Part shown: positions 27,746-39,331 of the stretch, piece by piece
How the letters are laid out: every line of letters begins with the position of its first letter
Numbering within the stretch: position 1 is the stretch's first letter
NCBI RefSeq assembly: GCF_900156475.1
Contig: NZ_FTNR01000005.1
Location: 62,001 to 126,000, forward strand
Direction: 5' to 3'
Length of the DNA: 64,000 nucleotides
Source: Natronorubrum thiooxidans
GTDB taxonomy: Archaea > Halobacteriota > Halobacteria > Halobacteriales > Natrialbaceae
Notes under the pieces: model-generated
Seen by the model: the letters and a program-made list of their open reading frames with translations, nothing else
Databases searched by the model: none
Told to the model about the DNA's origin: nothing
Translations under genes and position numbers: made by a program

Positions 27746-28747
27746 ATGACCGACTGCATCTTTTACGGCGGCAAGGGCGGCGTCGGAAAAACGACCTGTG
27801 CAGCGGCCACCGGTGTTCGCCTCGCCAACTCGGGCCGGAAGACGCTCGTCGTCTCGACCGACCCCGCCCACTCGCTGTCGGACTCGCTCGAGGTCGCCCT
27901 CGGAAGCGACCCACAGCGACTCGAGGTTGGCGACGAACCCGGCCTCGAGGCGGGCGAGACTGGCGACCTCGAACTCGACGAGGCCGGCAGTCTGTGGGCC
28001 GTCGAGATCGATCCCGAGACGCAACAGGAACGCTACGAAAAGCTGGCACGGGCGTTAGCCAGAGACCTCCGCAGCGCTGGCATCAGACTCGGAGACGAGG
28101 AAGTCGAGCGAATCTTCGCCTCGGGCGCGCCCGCGGGCAGCGACGAACTCGCGGCGCTGGATCTGCTCGTCGAGTACGTCGACTCGGGCGAGTGGGATAC
28201 CGTCGTCTTCGACACCGCACCGACGGGCCACACCCTCCGACTGTTCGATATGCCCGACGCGATCGGCCCGGCACTCGAGACGCTCCAGTCGCTGCGCGGG
28301 CAGGCCCAGCGGATCGGCACCGCGGCCAAGTCGGCGGTGTTCGGCCCCATGTCGATGATGACTGGCCGCAGCGACGACGAAGAGGAGAGTCTCGAGGCGT
28401 TTCAGGCTCGTCTCGAGCGCGCTCGCGAGTTGCTCGTCGACCCCGAGCGCACCGAGTTCCGCGTGGTGCTCATTCCCGAGAAAATGGCCATCGCCGAGTC
28501 CGAACGCCTCGTCGAGACGCTCCACGAGGCCGGCGTGCGGGTCGACCGCCTCGTCGTCAATCAGGTGCTCGAAGCGCCTGACGACGACTGTTCGCGCTGT
28601 CAGTCCCGTCACGAGCGCCACGAGAAACGCCTCGCGGAGATCCGGGAGACGTTCCCCGGCCTCGAGGTCGTCACGCTTCCCGAACGGGAAGGCGAGGTAC
28701 AGGGCCTCGAGGCAGTGGGAGCGATCGCCGCCGAACTCCCCCCGTAG
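27746..28747 (+). CDS. ArsA/Get3-family ATPase
   Basis: A 333-residue deviant-Walker ATPase: P-loop GKGGVGKTT (residues 9-17), switch I 'STDPAHSLSDSL', switch II 'VVFDTAPTGHTLRL', and the A-loop region 'VDRLVVNQVL'. It has a CxxC pair (CSRC, about 281-284), the zinc-linking motif used by Get3/TRC40 dimers, and is a single-domain protein unlike the double ArsA pump ATPase. It may target tail-anchored membrane proteins. No ars genes are adjacent, which favours the Get3-like role. A GTTTAG element (about 27714-27719) suits a leaderless start. Confidence 0.92.
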   Translation: MTDCIFYGGKGGVGKTTCAAATGVRLANSGRKTLVVSTDPAHSLSDSLEVALGSDPQRLEVGDEPGLEAGETGDLELDEAGSLWAVEIDPETQQERYEKLARALARDLRSAGIRLGDEEVERIFASGAPAGSDELAALDLLVEYVDSGEWDTVVFDTAPTGHTLRLFDMPDAIGPALETLQSLRGQAQRIGTAAKSAVFGPMSMMTGRSDDEEESLEAFQARLERARELLVDPERTEFRVVLIPEKMAIAESERLVETLHEAGVRVDRLVVNQVLEAPDDDCSRCQSRHERHEKRLAEIRETFPGLEVVTLPEREGEVQGLEAVGAIAAELPP

Positions 28748-28860
28748 GGATCGACGGTCGCTCGCAGCGTCGGTCACGTGTGTTCGTCTCACGCATTTTC
28801 CTCGAATCGCGAAGGTTACCTATCCGCATCCGCTTCCACAGGAAAGTGGGGACGTCGGTG

Positions 28861-28968
28861 ATGCGCTGGCAATATCGAGAAACAGTCCTCGTGCTGTGTC
28901 CGCTCGCCTTTTTGATCACGATGGTAGGCCGGTTAGCGATCAGTCCGGTGTTCGATCTCGGCTACTGA
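28861..28968 (+). pseudogene. Remnant of an MFS transporter N-terminus
   Basis: A 35-codon frame, ATG 28861 to TGA 28968, reads 'ETVLVLCPLAFLITMVGRLAISPVF'. This closely resembles the first transmembrane helix of haloarchaeal MFS carriers ('...TLAFFVTMVARLAISPV...'), where the reading normally continues for about 380 residues. Here it stops after the first helix, 36 bases before the ligase stop codon. A TATA-like 'AAGGTTACCTATCC' is 30-40 bases upstream. Either it is the surviving 5' end of a deleted gene, or a small one-helix membrane protein that took over its start. I favour the remnant. Confidence 0.55.
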
Positions 28969-29004
28969 ACGTCCCGTTCGAGCCAGCTACTCCGTTCGAA
29001 CCGG

Positions 29005-31155
<2,151 letters not shown>

Positions 31156-31163
<8 letters not shown>

Positions 31164-31536
31164 ACGGACTGTCGCCGAGTTCGGCACGAACCATCGGCCC
31201 GACCGCAACGCGACAGTCAGCCTGCGCCATGGCGATACACAGCAGGACGTAGCCGTCCGCTCGCTCGCGTTCCGTCAGGGCCTCGGGCTGGCGTCGGTAG
31301 TCGAACGCCGCGGCGGCGTCGATCGACGCGCTCTCCGCCGACGTTTCGGCGTCGGAATCGTCCTCGTCGACCGAGCGGAGTCTGCCGACACAGGCCGTGC
31401 AGGTCCCCTTTCGGCAGTCATAGGGCAACCGAACTCCCCCTCGCAGGGCCGCCTCGAGCACCGTCTCTCGAGGCTCGACCGTCACGGTATCGCGTCGGCC
31501 ATCTGGCCACTCGAGGGTCACGTCGTGGCCTGTCAT
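31156..31536 (-). CDS. 2Fe-2S ferredoxin-like protein (tandem copy 1)
   Basis: A 126-residue protein with the plant/bacterial-type 2Fe-2S fold. Cluster ligands Cys 41, 46, 49 in 'LPYDCRKGTCTACVGRL', and the fourth in 'YVLLCIAMA' (Cys 100). The spacing from the third to the fourth Cys is about 50 residues instead of about 29, through an acidic insert and a 'FDYRRQPEALTERERADG' segment. A further Cys is at 106. It is probably an electron carrier; the partner is unknown. It lies just downstream of its paralog (31622-31999). Confidence 0.85.
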
Positions 31537-31621
31537 CGCCCGATCCTCGTTCGCAGTTGTTCGTCCAGGAGCGTCACACCTGATTCTAGGACGGACAGCG
31601 AGAAAAGGCTGTGCGCGCCGC

Positions 31622-31999
31622 TCACTTCCAGGGGTTGTCGACCAGTTCGGACTGCACCTGCGAGCCGACAGCGACCCGACGGGCCGTCTCGGGCGTCGCG
31701 ATACACAGAAGCACGTACCCGTCGTCGCGGTGTCGGGGTTTCAACGCCCGCGGCTCGCGTTGGTAGGCGAACGCGTCCGCGACGTCAATCGGGTCCTCGG
31801 TTGCGTCCACGTCGACACTCGCCGTCCTGTCGACCGCGAGCAGCCGCCCGACGCAGGTTCCACACGCGCCGGTTCGACAGCCGTACGGCAACGGCGCGTC
31901 CGCTTGTCGTGCCGCCTCGAGCACCGTCTCGCGCTCACTGATGTCGACCGTCCGCGTCGGACCGCCGACCCACTCGAGGGTGATGTCGTAGCTCGCCAT
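31622..31999 (-). CDS. 2Fe-2S ferredoxin-like protein (tandem copy 2)
   Basis: A 125-residue paralog of the neighbouring ferredoxin with the same plan: Cys 41, 46, 49 in 'LPYGCRTGACGTCVGRL', fourth Cys 99 in 'YVLLCIATP', and the same long insert containing 'FAYQREPRALKPRHRDDG'. The shared C-terminal 'VAVGSQVQSELVDNPW' (against 'VAVGPMVRAELGDSPW') confirms duplication. The gene at 32006 is upstream by 6 bases, and all three probably form one transcript. Confidence 0.87.
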   Translation of the reverse strand: MASYDITLEWVGGPTRTVDISERETVLEAARQADAPLPYGCRTGACGTCVGRLLAVDRTASVDVDATEDPIDVADAFAYQREPRALKPRHRDDGYVLLCIATPETARRVAVGSQVQSELVDNPWK

Positions 32000-32005
32000 T
32001 CGGAG

Positions 32006-32155
32006 CTACTGCCAGACGTCGCTCGTGCAGTCGCCGTCGGGCCACCTGATCTCGTGGGCGCGGGCCGGTCCCGCCGGGCACTCGCCCCAGTCGACGAGGA
32101 AGTCCTCGTCTAACTCGAGCGTGCCGTTTCGCGGATCGACGTCGGCTTTCAGCAT
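32006..32155 (-). CDS. Small conserved protein upstream of the ferredoxins
   Basis: A 49-residue protein starting [20 protein letters not shown] and ending '[14 protein letters not shown]'. It is acidic and folded-looking despite its size. The function is unknown, but the 6-base gap to the ferredoxin downstream suggests co-expression. The frame stays open to 32239, but the 28 extra residues are Arg-rich and read like noise, so I start at ATG 32155; a GTG at 32158 is adjacent. Confidence 0.65.
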   Translation of the reverse strand: MLKADVDPRNGTLELDEDFLVDWGECPAGPARAHEIRWPDGDCTSDVWQ

Positions 32156-32313
32156 CACGGAGCCGCGCTCGCCTTCCTCGGATAGGCGAGTTCGAATCCG
32201 GCGTTTCGACCGCCAGCGCTGATTTCGTCCTGACGGCACGCGAACGCCCGACAGTCGATCCGGGCTGAACGATACCCAGTACTTTACCCGCCCGAGTCCG
32301 TACGTCGTGGTAG

Positions 32314-33183
32314 ATGGGACAGGGAACGGAATTCGGGCTGGTCGACCTCGAGGAGGTCGAGACGCCGGGCGACGAGTGGGAGGAAATCAACGTTTCAGAG
32401 ACCGAGGCCGACCGAATCGCCCGCAAGCGCGATCGGAAGTTCGAGCAGTTCGAAGAGCGGATCAAAGACGCCGACCAGTTCAAAGTCGAACAGTCGGTGT
32501 TCGACGATGCGACATTGGCGGCGCTGTACAAGCTCGTCCAGGACGGCTACGTCGAGGCCTTCGGCGGCCCGCTCTCGACGGGCAAAGAGGCCAACGTCTA
32601 TCTCGCACAGGGCGACGGCCGCGAGGTCGCCGTCAAGATCTACCGGATCAACGCGTCGAACTTCCGGCAGATGCGTGACTACTTGGAGGGGGACCCCCGA
32701 TTCGAGGGGCTTGGCGGCAAGAAAAAAGACGTCGTCCTCGCTTGGACCAAAAAGGAACTGGCGAACCTAGAGCGGGCGAAAGCGGCCGGCGTCCGCGTTC
32801 CAGAGCCGCTTGCGACCGAGCGCAACGTCCTTGTCATGGAGTACATCGGCAACGCCGAGGGTCGCGCGAAACGCCTCGGTGAGGTCCACATCGAGAACCC
32901 CCAGACTGCCTATGAGGTCATGCGCGAGTACATGCGTCGGCTCTACTCGGCCGGGCTGATCCACGGCGACTTGAGCGAGTACAACGTCATTTTCGACGAG
33001 GGCCAGCTCGTGATCATCGACCTCGGCCAGGCGGTGACGGTTCACCACCCCAACAGCCGGGAGTTCTTAGAGCGTGACTGCCGGAACGTGGCGAATTTCT
33101 TCTCGAGACAGGGACTCGAGGTGACCGAAGACGAGTTGCTCGAGTTCGTTACGGACCCGGAGCCAGACCCCTCGGGGGAGTAA
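32314..33183 (+). CDS. rio1: RIO1-type serine/threonine kinase
   Basis: A 289-residue atypical protein kinase/ATPase of late small-ribosomal-subunit maturation. P-loop region STGKEANVY (about 89), catalytic Lys in 'VAVKIYRI', a flexible loop, hinge 'LVMEYIG', catalytic loop [11 protein letters not shown] (about 217), metal-binding Asp in 'IIDLGQAV'. The N-terminal 45 residues are acidic and charged. The KH-domain protein two genes downstream is the usual archaeal neighbour and shares the ribosome-assembly function. The intervening phosphoesterase gene begins 81 bases after this stop. Confidence 0.95.
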   Translation: MGQGTEFGLVDLEEVETPGDEWEEINVSETEADRIARKRDRKFEQFEERIKDADQFKVEQSVFDDATLAALYKLVQDGYVEAFGGPLSTGKEANVYLAQGDGREVAVKIYRINASNFRQMRDYLEGDPRFEGLGGKKKDVVLAWTKKELANLERAKAAGVRVPEPLATERNVLVMEYIGNAEGRAKRLGEVHIENPQTAYEVMREYMRRLYSAGLIHGDLSEYNVIFDEGQLVIIDLGQAVTVHHPNSREFLERDCRNVANFFSRQGLEVTEDELLEFVTDPEPDPSGE

Positions 33184-33264
33184 GATCGCCCGGGCCGCGA
33201 CGGATACCGCGCTCGACTCGACGACTCCCGAACGGCTTAGTGGCTTGCCACCGCGAACCACGAT

Positions 33265-33768
33265 ATGCACATTGGAATCATCGCGGACACCCACGACAAC
33301 GTCGCGGCGATCGAACGCGCAACCGAGATTTTCGAGGCGGAAGGCGTCGAGATCGTTATCCACTGTGGCGACTTCATCGCGCCGTTGATGATCGACTACT
33401 TCAGGCAGTTCGAACTCCATGGCGTGCTCGGGAACAACGACGGCGACGTCGCCAATCTGCAGTCGGCGTTCGACACGCTGGACGGCGAGAGCGAACTCCA
33501 CGGCCGATTCGCGAGCCTCGAGTTCGATGGGCTCTCGTTTGCCGTCCTCCACGGCGAGTCTAAAGCGGAGGTCGAGGCGATTACAGCCGGCGAGACGTTT
33601 GATTTCGTCTGCTACGGCCACCACCACGAGCGAGAGCTGTCGGCGGAGGGACGGACGACGGTTCTCAACCCCGGCGCACACGTCCTTCCGGGCTCCGAGG
33701 CCGACCGAACGGTCGCGATCGTGGATACGCGCTCGGAGTCGGTCCGGTTCCGATCCGTTGACGCGTAG
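33265..33768 (+). CDS. YfcE/MJ0936-type metallophosphoesterase
   Basis: A 167-residue calcineurin-like phosphodiesterase. The metal-binding motifs are all present: 'IIADTHDN' (D-x-H), 'HCGDFIAP' (GD), 'LGNNDGD' (GNND), 'LHGES' and 'GHHHERE' (GHxH). Family members hydrolyse phosphodiesters such as bis-pNPP; the natural substrate is unknown. It lies between the Rio1 kinase and the KH-domain gene on the same strand, which hints at co-transcription and perhaps an RNA-related role. This is inference. Confidence 0.9.
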   Translation: MHIGIIADTHDNVAAIERATEIFEAEGVEIVIHCGDFIAPLMIDYFRQFELHGVLGNNDGDVANLQSAFDTLDGESELHGRFASLEFDGLSFAVLHGESKAEVEAITAGETFDFVCYGHHHERELSAEGRTTVLNPGAHVLPGSEADRTVAIVDTRSESVRFRSVDA

Positions 33769-33866
33769 CTGGTGGAGTTCATCGACACGATCCCTGGGGA
33801 CACCCCGCGTGGCCCACAGCGGCGTCGGTCCAAGCGCTTAACCTCGCCCAGCAAGTATCGTGCTGT

Positions 33867-34424
33867 ATGCAACACGTGAAGATTCCGCAGGACCGCATCG
33901 GCGTTCTTATCGGCGAAGGAGGCGAGACGATGCGCGAAATCGAATCGAAAGCCGAGGTTCGACTCGACATCGATTCGGAGAACGGCTCCGTTGCCGTCGA
34001 CACCGTCGGCGATCCCGTACTCGGACTCAAGGCCCCCGACATCGTCCGTGCGATCGGTCGCGGCTTCGCACCCGACGCGGCACTGCGACTGCTCGAGGAC
34101 GAGATGATGATGTTCGATCTCGTCGATATCGATGCCGCTGCACGAAATAAAAACGACATGAAACGCAAGAAAGGCCGCCTCATCGGCGAGGGCGGTCGCA
34201 CGCGTGAACTCATGGAGGACCTGACGGGTGCCGACGTCGTCATCTACGGCTCGACGCTCGGGACGATTGGCACGCCACAACAGGTCGACGTCGTCCGCAC
34301 CGCAGCCGAGATGCTGCTGGATGGCGCTCCACACGGCACCGTCTACTCGTTCCTCGAAGACAAGCACAACGAGATGAAACACAAGGGCATGGAGTACCAC
34401 CGGTTCCCCGGCGGCCAGTCCTGA
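33867..34424 (+). CDS. KH-domain protein, Dim2/Pno1 homolog
   Basis: A 185-residue RNA-binding protein with two KH domains. The GxxG loops are 'RIGVLIGEGGETM' (about 10) and 'RKKGRLIGEGGRTRELM' (about 105). The family (archaeal Dim2, eukaryotic Pno1) chaperones the 3' end of small-subunit rRNA near the Nob1 cleavage site and works beside Rio1, whose gene is 1.5 kb upstream. No nuclease motif is present. The ATG at 33867 (MQHVKIPQDR) is the family N-terminus. Confidence 0.93.
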   Translation: MQHVKIPQDRIGVLIGEGGETMREIESKAEVRLDIDSENGSVAVDTVGDPVLGLKAPDIVRAIGRGFAPDAALRLLEDEMMMFDLVDIDAAARNKNDMKRKKGRLIGEGGRTRELMEDLTGADVVIYGSTLGTIGTPQQVDVVRTAAEMLLDGAPHGTVYSFLEDKHNEMKHKGMEYHRFPGGQS

Positions 34425-34649
34425 TCGAGCACTCGCTGCCTTCGACTTGAGACCGGACGCCTCACTCGAACCGTCACTCTCTCTTCTCGGCCGATGGCGT
34501 AGCTGTCAACGAACACACTGCTTAGTGGCTAGCAGTACGAATCCCTCGAGTCTCGGCAACTGTCCGGTCGAACACCGGCTATATCTCTCAGTATCCACTA
34601 GTGAGGGAACTGGTAATTCACCCCATTTCCTAAAGGTGTATAATCAATA

Positions 34650-34657
34650 TTTATATA
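34650..34657 (+). promoter_or_regulatory. TATA box of the fatty acid transporter gene
   Basis: TTTATATA centred 26 bases before the ATG at 34679, predicting a fully leaderless transcript. The 254-base gap upstream (34425-34678) holds no gene; it contains CTAGT-rich palindromic words near 34597-34606 and 34657-34663 close to the promoter. Confidence 0.7.
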
Positions 34658-34678
34658 CTAGTACTGTGATCGGCAGAT

Positions 34679-36106
34679 ATGACATCAAGTGCCACGGATG
34701 AATCAGCACTCGAGCGGATGGGTGACGTCATGGCTACCTGGGTCGAGCGGTGGATGCCCAGCCCGTTCCTGTTTGCTATTATCCTCACGTACATCGTCTA
34801 CATCGCCGCCGTCGTCGGGACGGATGCGGGCGTATTCGAGGCAGTCGAGTTCTGGTACGACGGGTTCTGGGCGTTTCTGACGTTCGCGATGCAGATGGTG
34901 CTCATCCTGATGACGGGGTTCGTTGTCGCCTACCACCCACGGGTCAACGCCGGCCTTCAGCGATTGAGCCAGTTGCCCTCGAGCGGGAAGCAGGCGGTCG
35001 TCCTCGTCGGCGTCGTGTCGATGGCACTCGCCTGGGTACACTGGGGGCTCGGGCTGATCATCGGCGCGATCTTCGCCCGCGAGATGGGGAAGACAGCCCA
35101 TCAAAACGGGATCGCCGTCCACTACCCGTTGTTGTGTGTGGCGGGCTACATGGGGCTTGGACTGACCTGGCACTGGGGGCTCTCCGGGTCCGCGCCACTG
35201 TTGCTCGCCACGGAGGGCAACGAGTTCATCGAGATGGGACTGCTCGAGGGGACCATCCCCACCTCCGAGACGATCTTGCATCCGTACGCGCTGACGCTCA
35301 CGGCCCTCTCGATCGCCTTCGCTGCGGTCGTCCTCTACCTGCTGAGTCCGGCGCCGGAACGGTCGCGGGGAATCACGGAATACATCCCCGAGTCCGAACT
35401 GCTCGAGACGAGTACCGATGGCGGTGACCTGAAAGCCGACGCCGAGGAGTCGACCGAAACCGAGCCCGAACCACAGGTGCCTGCAGAGCGGATCAACAAC
35501 AGCCGGCTCATGGGCGGGCTGATCGCGCTGGCCGGGCTCGTGATGGTCGGCTACACGTTCGCGACGCTCGGCCTCGACGCGCTCAATCTCAACGTCGTCA
35601 ACTTCGCGTTCCTGATGGCCGGTATCGCGATCTACACGCGTCCACAGCTCTACCGGGAGCGCTTCGGCGACGCCTCGAACGCCGCCGCCGGCGTGATCTT
35701 GCTCTTCCCGTTTTTCGCCGGGATTCAGGGCATTATGGCGTCTTCCGGCCTCGCAGAGATGATCGCAGAAGGGCTGCTCACGATCTCCTCGCCAGCCACG
35801 TTCCCGATCTTCGCCTGGCTCGCCGCTGCAGTGACCAACATGTTCGTTCCCTCCGGCGGCGGCGAGTGGATCGTCCTTGGGCCATCGGTGCTCGAGGCGG
35901 CCCAATCGTACGACATCCCGGCCGCCCACGCGACAATGGCCTACGCCGTCGGTGACGCCCACACCAACCTGTTGAACCCGTTCTGGGCGCTCCCGCTGCT
36001 CGCGATCACCAAGATCAAAGCCCGCGAGATGTTCGGCTACGCCATCGCCATGCTGGTGTTGCTGATTCCGTTCCTCGCGGTCATGCTCTACGTCGTGCCG
36101 TACTAG
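34679..36106 (+). CDS. Short-chain fatty acid transporter (AtoE family)
   Basis: A 475-residue secondary transporter with about ten to twelve hydrophobic helices, matching AtoE/TIGR00366 permeases for short-chain fatty acids such as butyrate or acetoacetate. Typical segments: 'MTGFVVAYHPRVNAGLQRLSQ', 'HWGLGLIIGAIFAREMGK', and the highly conserved 'NMFVPSGGGEWIVLGPSV' (about 390-407). An acidic cytosolic loop (about 235-270) separates the halves. It stands alone under its own leaderless promoter; no CoA-transferase genes are adjacent. Confidence 0.9.
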   Translation: MTSSATDESALERMGDVMATWVERWMPSPFLFAIILTYIVYIAAVVGTDAGVFEAVEFWYDGFWAFLTFAMQMVLILMTGFVVAYHPRVNAGLQRLSQLPSSGKQAVVLVGVVSMALAWVHWGLGLIIGAIFAREMGKTAHQNGIAVHYPLLCVAGYMGLGLTWHWGLSGSAPLLLATEGNEFIEMGLLEGTIPTSETILHPYALTLTALSIAFAAVVLYLLSPAPERSRGITEYIPESELLETSTDGGDLKADAEESTETEPEPQVPAERINNSRLMGGLIALAGLVMVGYTFATLGLDALNLNVVNFAFLMAGIAIYTRPQLYRERFGDASNAAAGVILLFPFFAGIQGIMASSGLAEMIAEGLLTISSPATFPIFAWLAAAVTNMFVPSGGGEWIVLGPSVLEAAQSYDIPAAHATMAYAVGDAHTNLLNPFWALPLLAITKIKAREMFGYAIAMLVLLIPFLAVMLYVVPY

Positions 36107-36201
36107 GGCGACACAACTGACCACCCGCATCGATTTGGACGCGTTCGCCGGTTCCACTCGATTCACGTCACTCGACCCACGATATCGATCGATCTCTCGC
36201 C

Positions 36202-37452
36202 ATGAATCGTCCCTACTACGGCTGGATTGTCGTCTGCGCGTGTTTTCTCGGGACGTTCGTCGTCTTCGGCCTCTCCTACTCCTTTGGCGTCTTTCTCGAG
36301 CGGATGGCGACGGACTTCGCCCGCTCGCGCGCCGTAACGACGATCGCCTTCGGCGTCCAGACACTGTTGCTTTACATGGGCGCGGTTCTCGTCGGCGTCT
36401 TCGTCGATCGACTCGGCACGCGGCGAATGCTCGCGCTCGGGACGGTCGTGCTCTGTCTCGGCTTGCTCTGGACCAGTGTCGCGACGACGTGGCTCACGGT
36501 CGTCCTCGCCTACGGCGTCGTCACGGGAATCGGCATGAGCATCGTCTACGTCGTGGCGTACGCGACGGTGCCGCGCTGGTTCGACCGGCGAGCAGGGTTT
36601 GCCGGCGGCGTCGCCTCCGCCGGCCTCGGTGCTGGCATGCTCGTCGTCGCGCCGGCGGCGACCGCGCTTATCGACCGCGTTGGCTGGCGCTCGTCGTTTC
36701 TCGTCCTTGCCGGCGTCGTCACCGTCCTGTTGCTCGTCGCGACCCTGCTGATCAGGGACGAGCCCACGACGGAGCCGGTTCCAGCCGGAGAGTTTGCCGA
36801 GCCTCGAGCGCTCGAGACAAGTACGAACGGCGGCCGAGAGGACGGCAGTGAGCAGCCATCGCTGGGAGCGCAGTTCGCCGACATCCACGCCATCGCGTGG
36901 ACGCCGTCGTTCGGGCTGGTCTTCGTCGGCTGGGTGTTGATCTACACGACGATGTACATCGTCTTCGTCCATCTCGTCGTCTACGCCTCCGATATCGGGT
37001 TATCTCGAGCCGCCGGGGCAACCGCGCTCGCGGTCATCGGCGGCGCGAACGCAGTCGGTCGGGTGGGAATCGGCTACGTGTCGGATTACGTCGGTCGCGT
37101 TCGCGTCTTCGCCGGCTGTTCGACGGTGATGGGGGTTTCGACGCTCGCCCTGCCAGCGCTCGAGACGACGACCGCGCTCCTCGCCTTCGCGGTCGTCTTT
37201 GGACTCGCCTACGGCGGGAACGGGGCACTGCTCGCGCCGCTTACCGGTGATCTGTTCGGTCGGGAGAACCTGAACGCAGTGTTCGGACTGATCTCGGGAG
37301 CGTTTGCCCTCTCCGGACTCACCGCCCCGTTTCTCGCCGGTGTTGGATACGACGTGCTCGGAACGTACACCCCCGCCTTCGCCAGTGCCGGACTGGCTGC
37401 CGTCGTCGGCGCAGCGGCAATCGTCGCCGCCAAGCGACTCGAGGGCGCGTGA
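36202..37452 (+). CDS. MFS transporter (OxlT/monocarboxylate-like)
   Basis: A 416-residue major facilitator with 12 predicted helices. The N-terminus 'YYGWIVVCACFLGTFVVFGLSYSFGVF' and the loop motif 'GVFVDRLGTRRML' resemble oxalate:formate and monocarboxylate carriers. A charged central loop of about 55 residues (about 190-245) is strongly acidic. It is close after the fatty acid transporter on the same strand; together they suggest organic-acid uptake or export, which is inference. Confidence 0.88.
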   Translation: MNRPYYGWIVVCACFLGTFVVFGLSYSFGVFLERMATDFARSRAVTTIAFGVQTLLLYMGAVLVGVFVDRLGTRRMLALGTVVLCLGLLWTSVATTWLTVVLAYGVVTGIGMSIVYVVAYATVPRWFDRRAGFAGGVASAGLGAGMLVVAPAATALIDRVGWRSSFLVLAGVVTVLLLVATLLIRDEPTTEPVPAGEFAEPRALETSTNGGREDGSEQPSLGAQFADIHAIAWTPSFGLVFVGWVLIYTTMYIVFVHLVVYASDIGLSRAAGATALAVIGGANAVGRVGIGYVSDYVGRVRVFAGCSTVMGVSTLALPALETTTALLAFAVVFGLAYGGNGALLAPLTGDLFGRENLNAVFGLISGAFALSGLTAPFLAGVGYDVLGTYTPAFASAGLAAVVGAAAIVAAKRLEGA

Positions 37453-37611
37453 GGCGACTATCTCCGGTAGCGGCGGAACGCCGCCTCGAGCGAGTTGCTC
37501 GCCGCCGATTTGCACCGTTGGAGGGACCAAGAATGATATAAATAATAGACGAACCGCCCGGGTGGAACAACCGGAGTGGGCCCTCGTACAGTGATTTGAC
37601 CCGACAATTCT

Positions 37612-37626
37612 CGAAAGGTTTATATA
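37612..37626 (+). promoter_or_regulatory. Thermosome promoter, heat-shock type
   Basis: CGAAAGG directly followed by TTTATATA (37619-37626), 28-35 bases before the ATG at 37654. The combination of a CGAA-type BRE and a strong TATA box resembles what is described for haloarchaeal cct heat-shock promoters. Confidence 0.65.
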
Positions 37627-37653
37627 GAATCACAAACAATCCTTCGCTTGACT

Positions 37654-39330
37654 ATGGCACAACAGCAGATGGGCAACCAGCCCCTTATCGTTCTCTCGGA
37701 GGACAGTCAGCGGACATCCGGCAAAGACGCACAATCGATGAACGTACAGGCCGGCAAGGCCGTTGCCGAATCCGTACGGACCACGCTCGGTCCGAAGGGG
37801 ATGGACAAGATGCTCGTCGACTCGACGGGCAACGTCATCGTCACGAACGACGGCGTCACCCTGCTCTCGGAGATGGAGATCGATCACCCGGCAGCCGACA
37901 TGATCGTCGAAGTCGCCGAGACCCAGGAGGACGAAGTCGGCGACGGCACCACCAGCGCCGTCGTCATCTCCGGTGAACTCCTCAGCCAGGCCGAGGACCT
38001 CCTCGAGCAGGATATTCACGCGACCACGCTCGCACAGGGGTATCGACAGGCCGCCGAAGAGGCCACCGAGGCCTTAGAGGAGATCGCCATCGACGTCGAA
38101 GCCGACGACGACGAGGTTCTCCAGCAGATCGCCGCCACCGCGATGACCGGCAAAGGCGCAGAGAGCGCCCGCGACCTGCTGGCCCAGCTGGTCGTCGACG
38201 CAGTTCAGTCCGTCGCTGACGACGAGGGTGTCGACACGGACAACATCAAAGTCGAGAAGGTCGTCGGCGGCTCGATCGAGAACTCCGAGCTCGTCGAAGG
38301 CGTCATCGTCGACAAGGAGCGCGTCTCCGACAGCATGCCGTACTTCGCCGAGGACGCCTCGGTCGCGATCATCGACGGCGACCTCGAGATCAAAGAGACC
38401 GAGATCGACGCCGAGGTCAACGTCACCGACCCCGACCAGCTCGAGCAGTTCTTAGAGCAGGAAGAAGCCCAGCTGCGCGAGATGGCCGAACAGGTCGCCG
38501 ACGTCGGCGCTGACGTCGTCTTCGTCGACGGCGGCATCGACGACATGGCTCAGCACTACCTCGCACAGGAAGGCATCATCGCCGTCCGCCGCGTCAAAGC
38601 AAGCGACCAGGGCCAGCTCGCCCGCGCAACCGGCGCGACGCCCGCTTCCTCGGTCGACGACCTCTCCGAGGACGACCTCGGCTTCGCCGGCAGCGTCGCC
38701 CAGAAAGAGATCGCTGGCGACCAGCGCATCTTCGTCGAGGACGTCGAAGACGCAAAGGCCGTCACCCTCATCCTCCGCGGTGGCACCGAGCACGTCATCG
38801 ACGAAGTCGACCGTGCCATCGAGGACTCCCTCGGCGTTGTTCGTACGACCCTCGAGGACGGCAAGGTCGTCGCCGGCGGCGGCGCACCCGAAATCGAACT
38901 CTCGCTTGCCCTGCGTGACTACGCCGACTCCGTCGGTGGCCGCGAGCAACTCGCCGTCGAGGCCTTCGCGGACGCCCTCGAGGTCATCCCACGCACCCTC
39001 GCAGAGAACGCCGGACTCGACCCCATCGACTCGCTGGTCGAACTGCGATCCGACCACGACGCCGGCGAGACCGCATCCGGTCTCGACGCCTACACCGGCG
39101 ACACGATCGATATGGACGCCGAAGGCGTCTACGAGCCCCTGCGCGTGAAGACCCAGGCGATCGAATCCGCAACCGAGGCGGCCGTGATGCTGCTTCGCAT
39201 CGACGACGTCATCGCCGCTGGCGACCTCGCGGTCTCCCACGATGACGACGACGAAGAGATGCCACCGGGCGGCGGTGGCATGGGCGGCGGCATGGGCGGT
39301 ATGGGCGGCGGCATGGGCGGCATGATGTGA
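37654..39330 (+). CDS. Thermosome subunit (group II chaperonin)
   Basis: A 558-residue subunit of the archaeal cytosolic chaperonin. ATP-binding motifs [10 protein letters not shown] (about 41) and GDGTTSAVV (about 96), later '[12 protein letters not shown]' (about 407). The C-terminus is the flexible Gly/Met-rich tail of haloarchaeal thermosomes, a run of GGM repeats. The start is ATG 37654 ([10 protein letters not shown]); a TTG two codons earlier is less likely. It has its own strong promoter and a stem-plus-T-run behind it. Haloarchaea carry up to three paralogs, so I give no number. Confidence 0.97.
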   Translation: MAQQQMGNQPLIVLSEDSQRTSGKDAQSMNVQAGKAVAESVRTTLGPKGMDKMLVDSTGNVIVTNDGVTLLSEMEIDHPAADMIVEVAETQEDEVGDGTTSAVVISGELLSQAEDLLEQDIHATTLAQGYRQAAEEATEALEEIAIDVEADDDEVLQQIAATAMTGKGAESARDLLAQLVVDAVQSVADDEGVDTDNIKVEKVVGGSIENSELVEGVIVDKERVSDSMPYFAEDASVAIIDGDLEIKETEIDAEVNVTDPDQLEQFLEQEEAQLREMAEQVADVGADVVFVDGGIDDMAQHYLAQEGIIAVRRVKASDQGQLARATGATPASSVDDLSEDDLGFAGSVAQKEIAGDQRIFVEDVEDAKAVTLILRGGTEHVIDEVDRAIEDSLGVVRTTLEDGKVVAGGGAPEIELSLALRDYADSVGGREQLAVEAFADALEVIPRTLAENAGLDPIDSLVELRSDHDAGETASGLDAYTGDTIDMDAEGVYEPLRVKTQAIESATEAAVMLLRIDDVIAAGDLAVSHDDDDEEMPPGGGGMGGGMGGMGGGMGGMM

Positions 39331-39331
39331 G

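Noticed and set aside
32188-32202. tRNA-like GTTCGAATCC
   Set aside because: The flanking bases do not form a T-arm stem and no acceptor or anticodon arms can be drawn around it.
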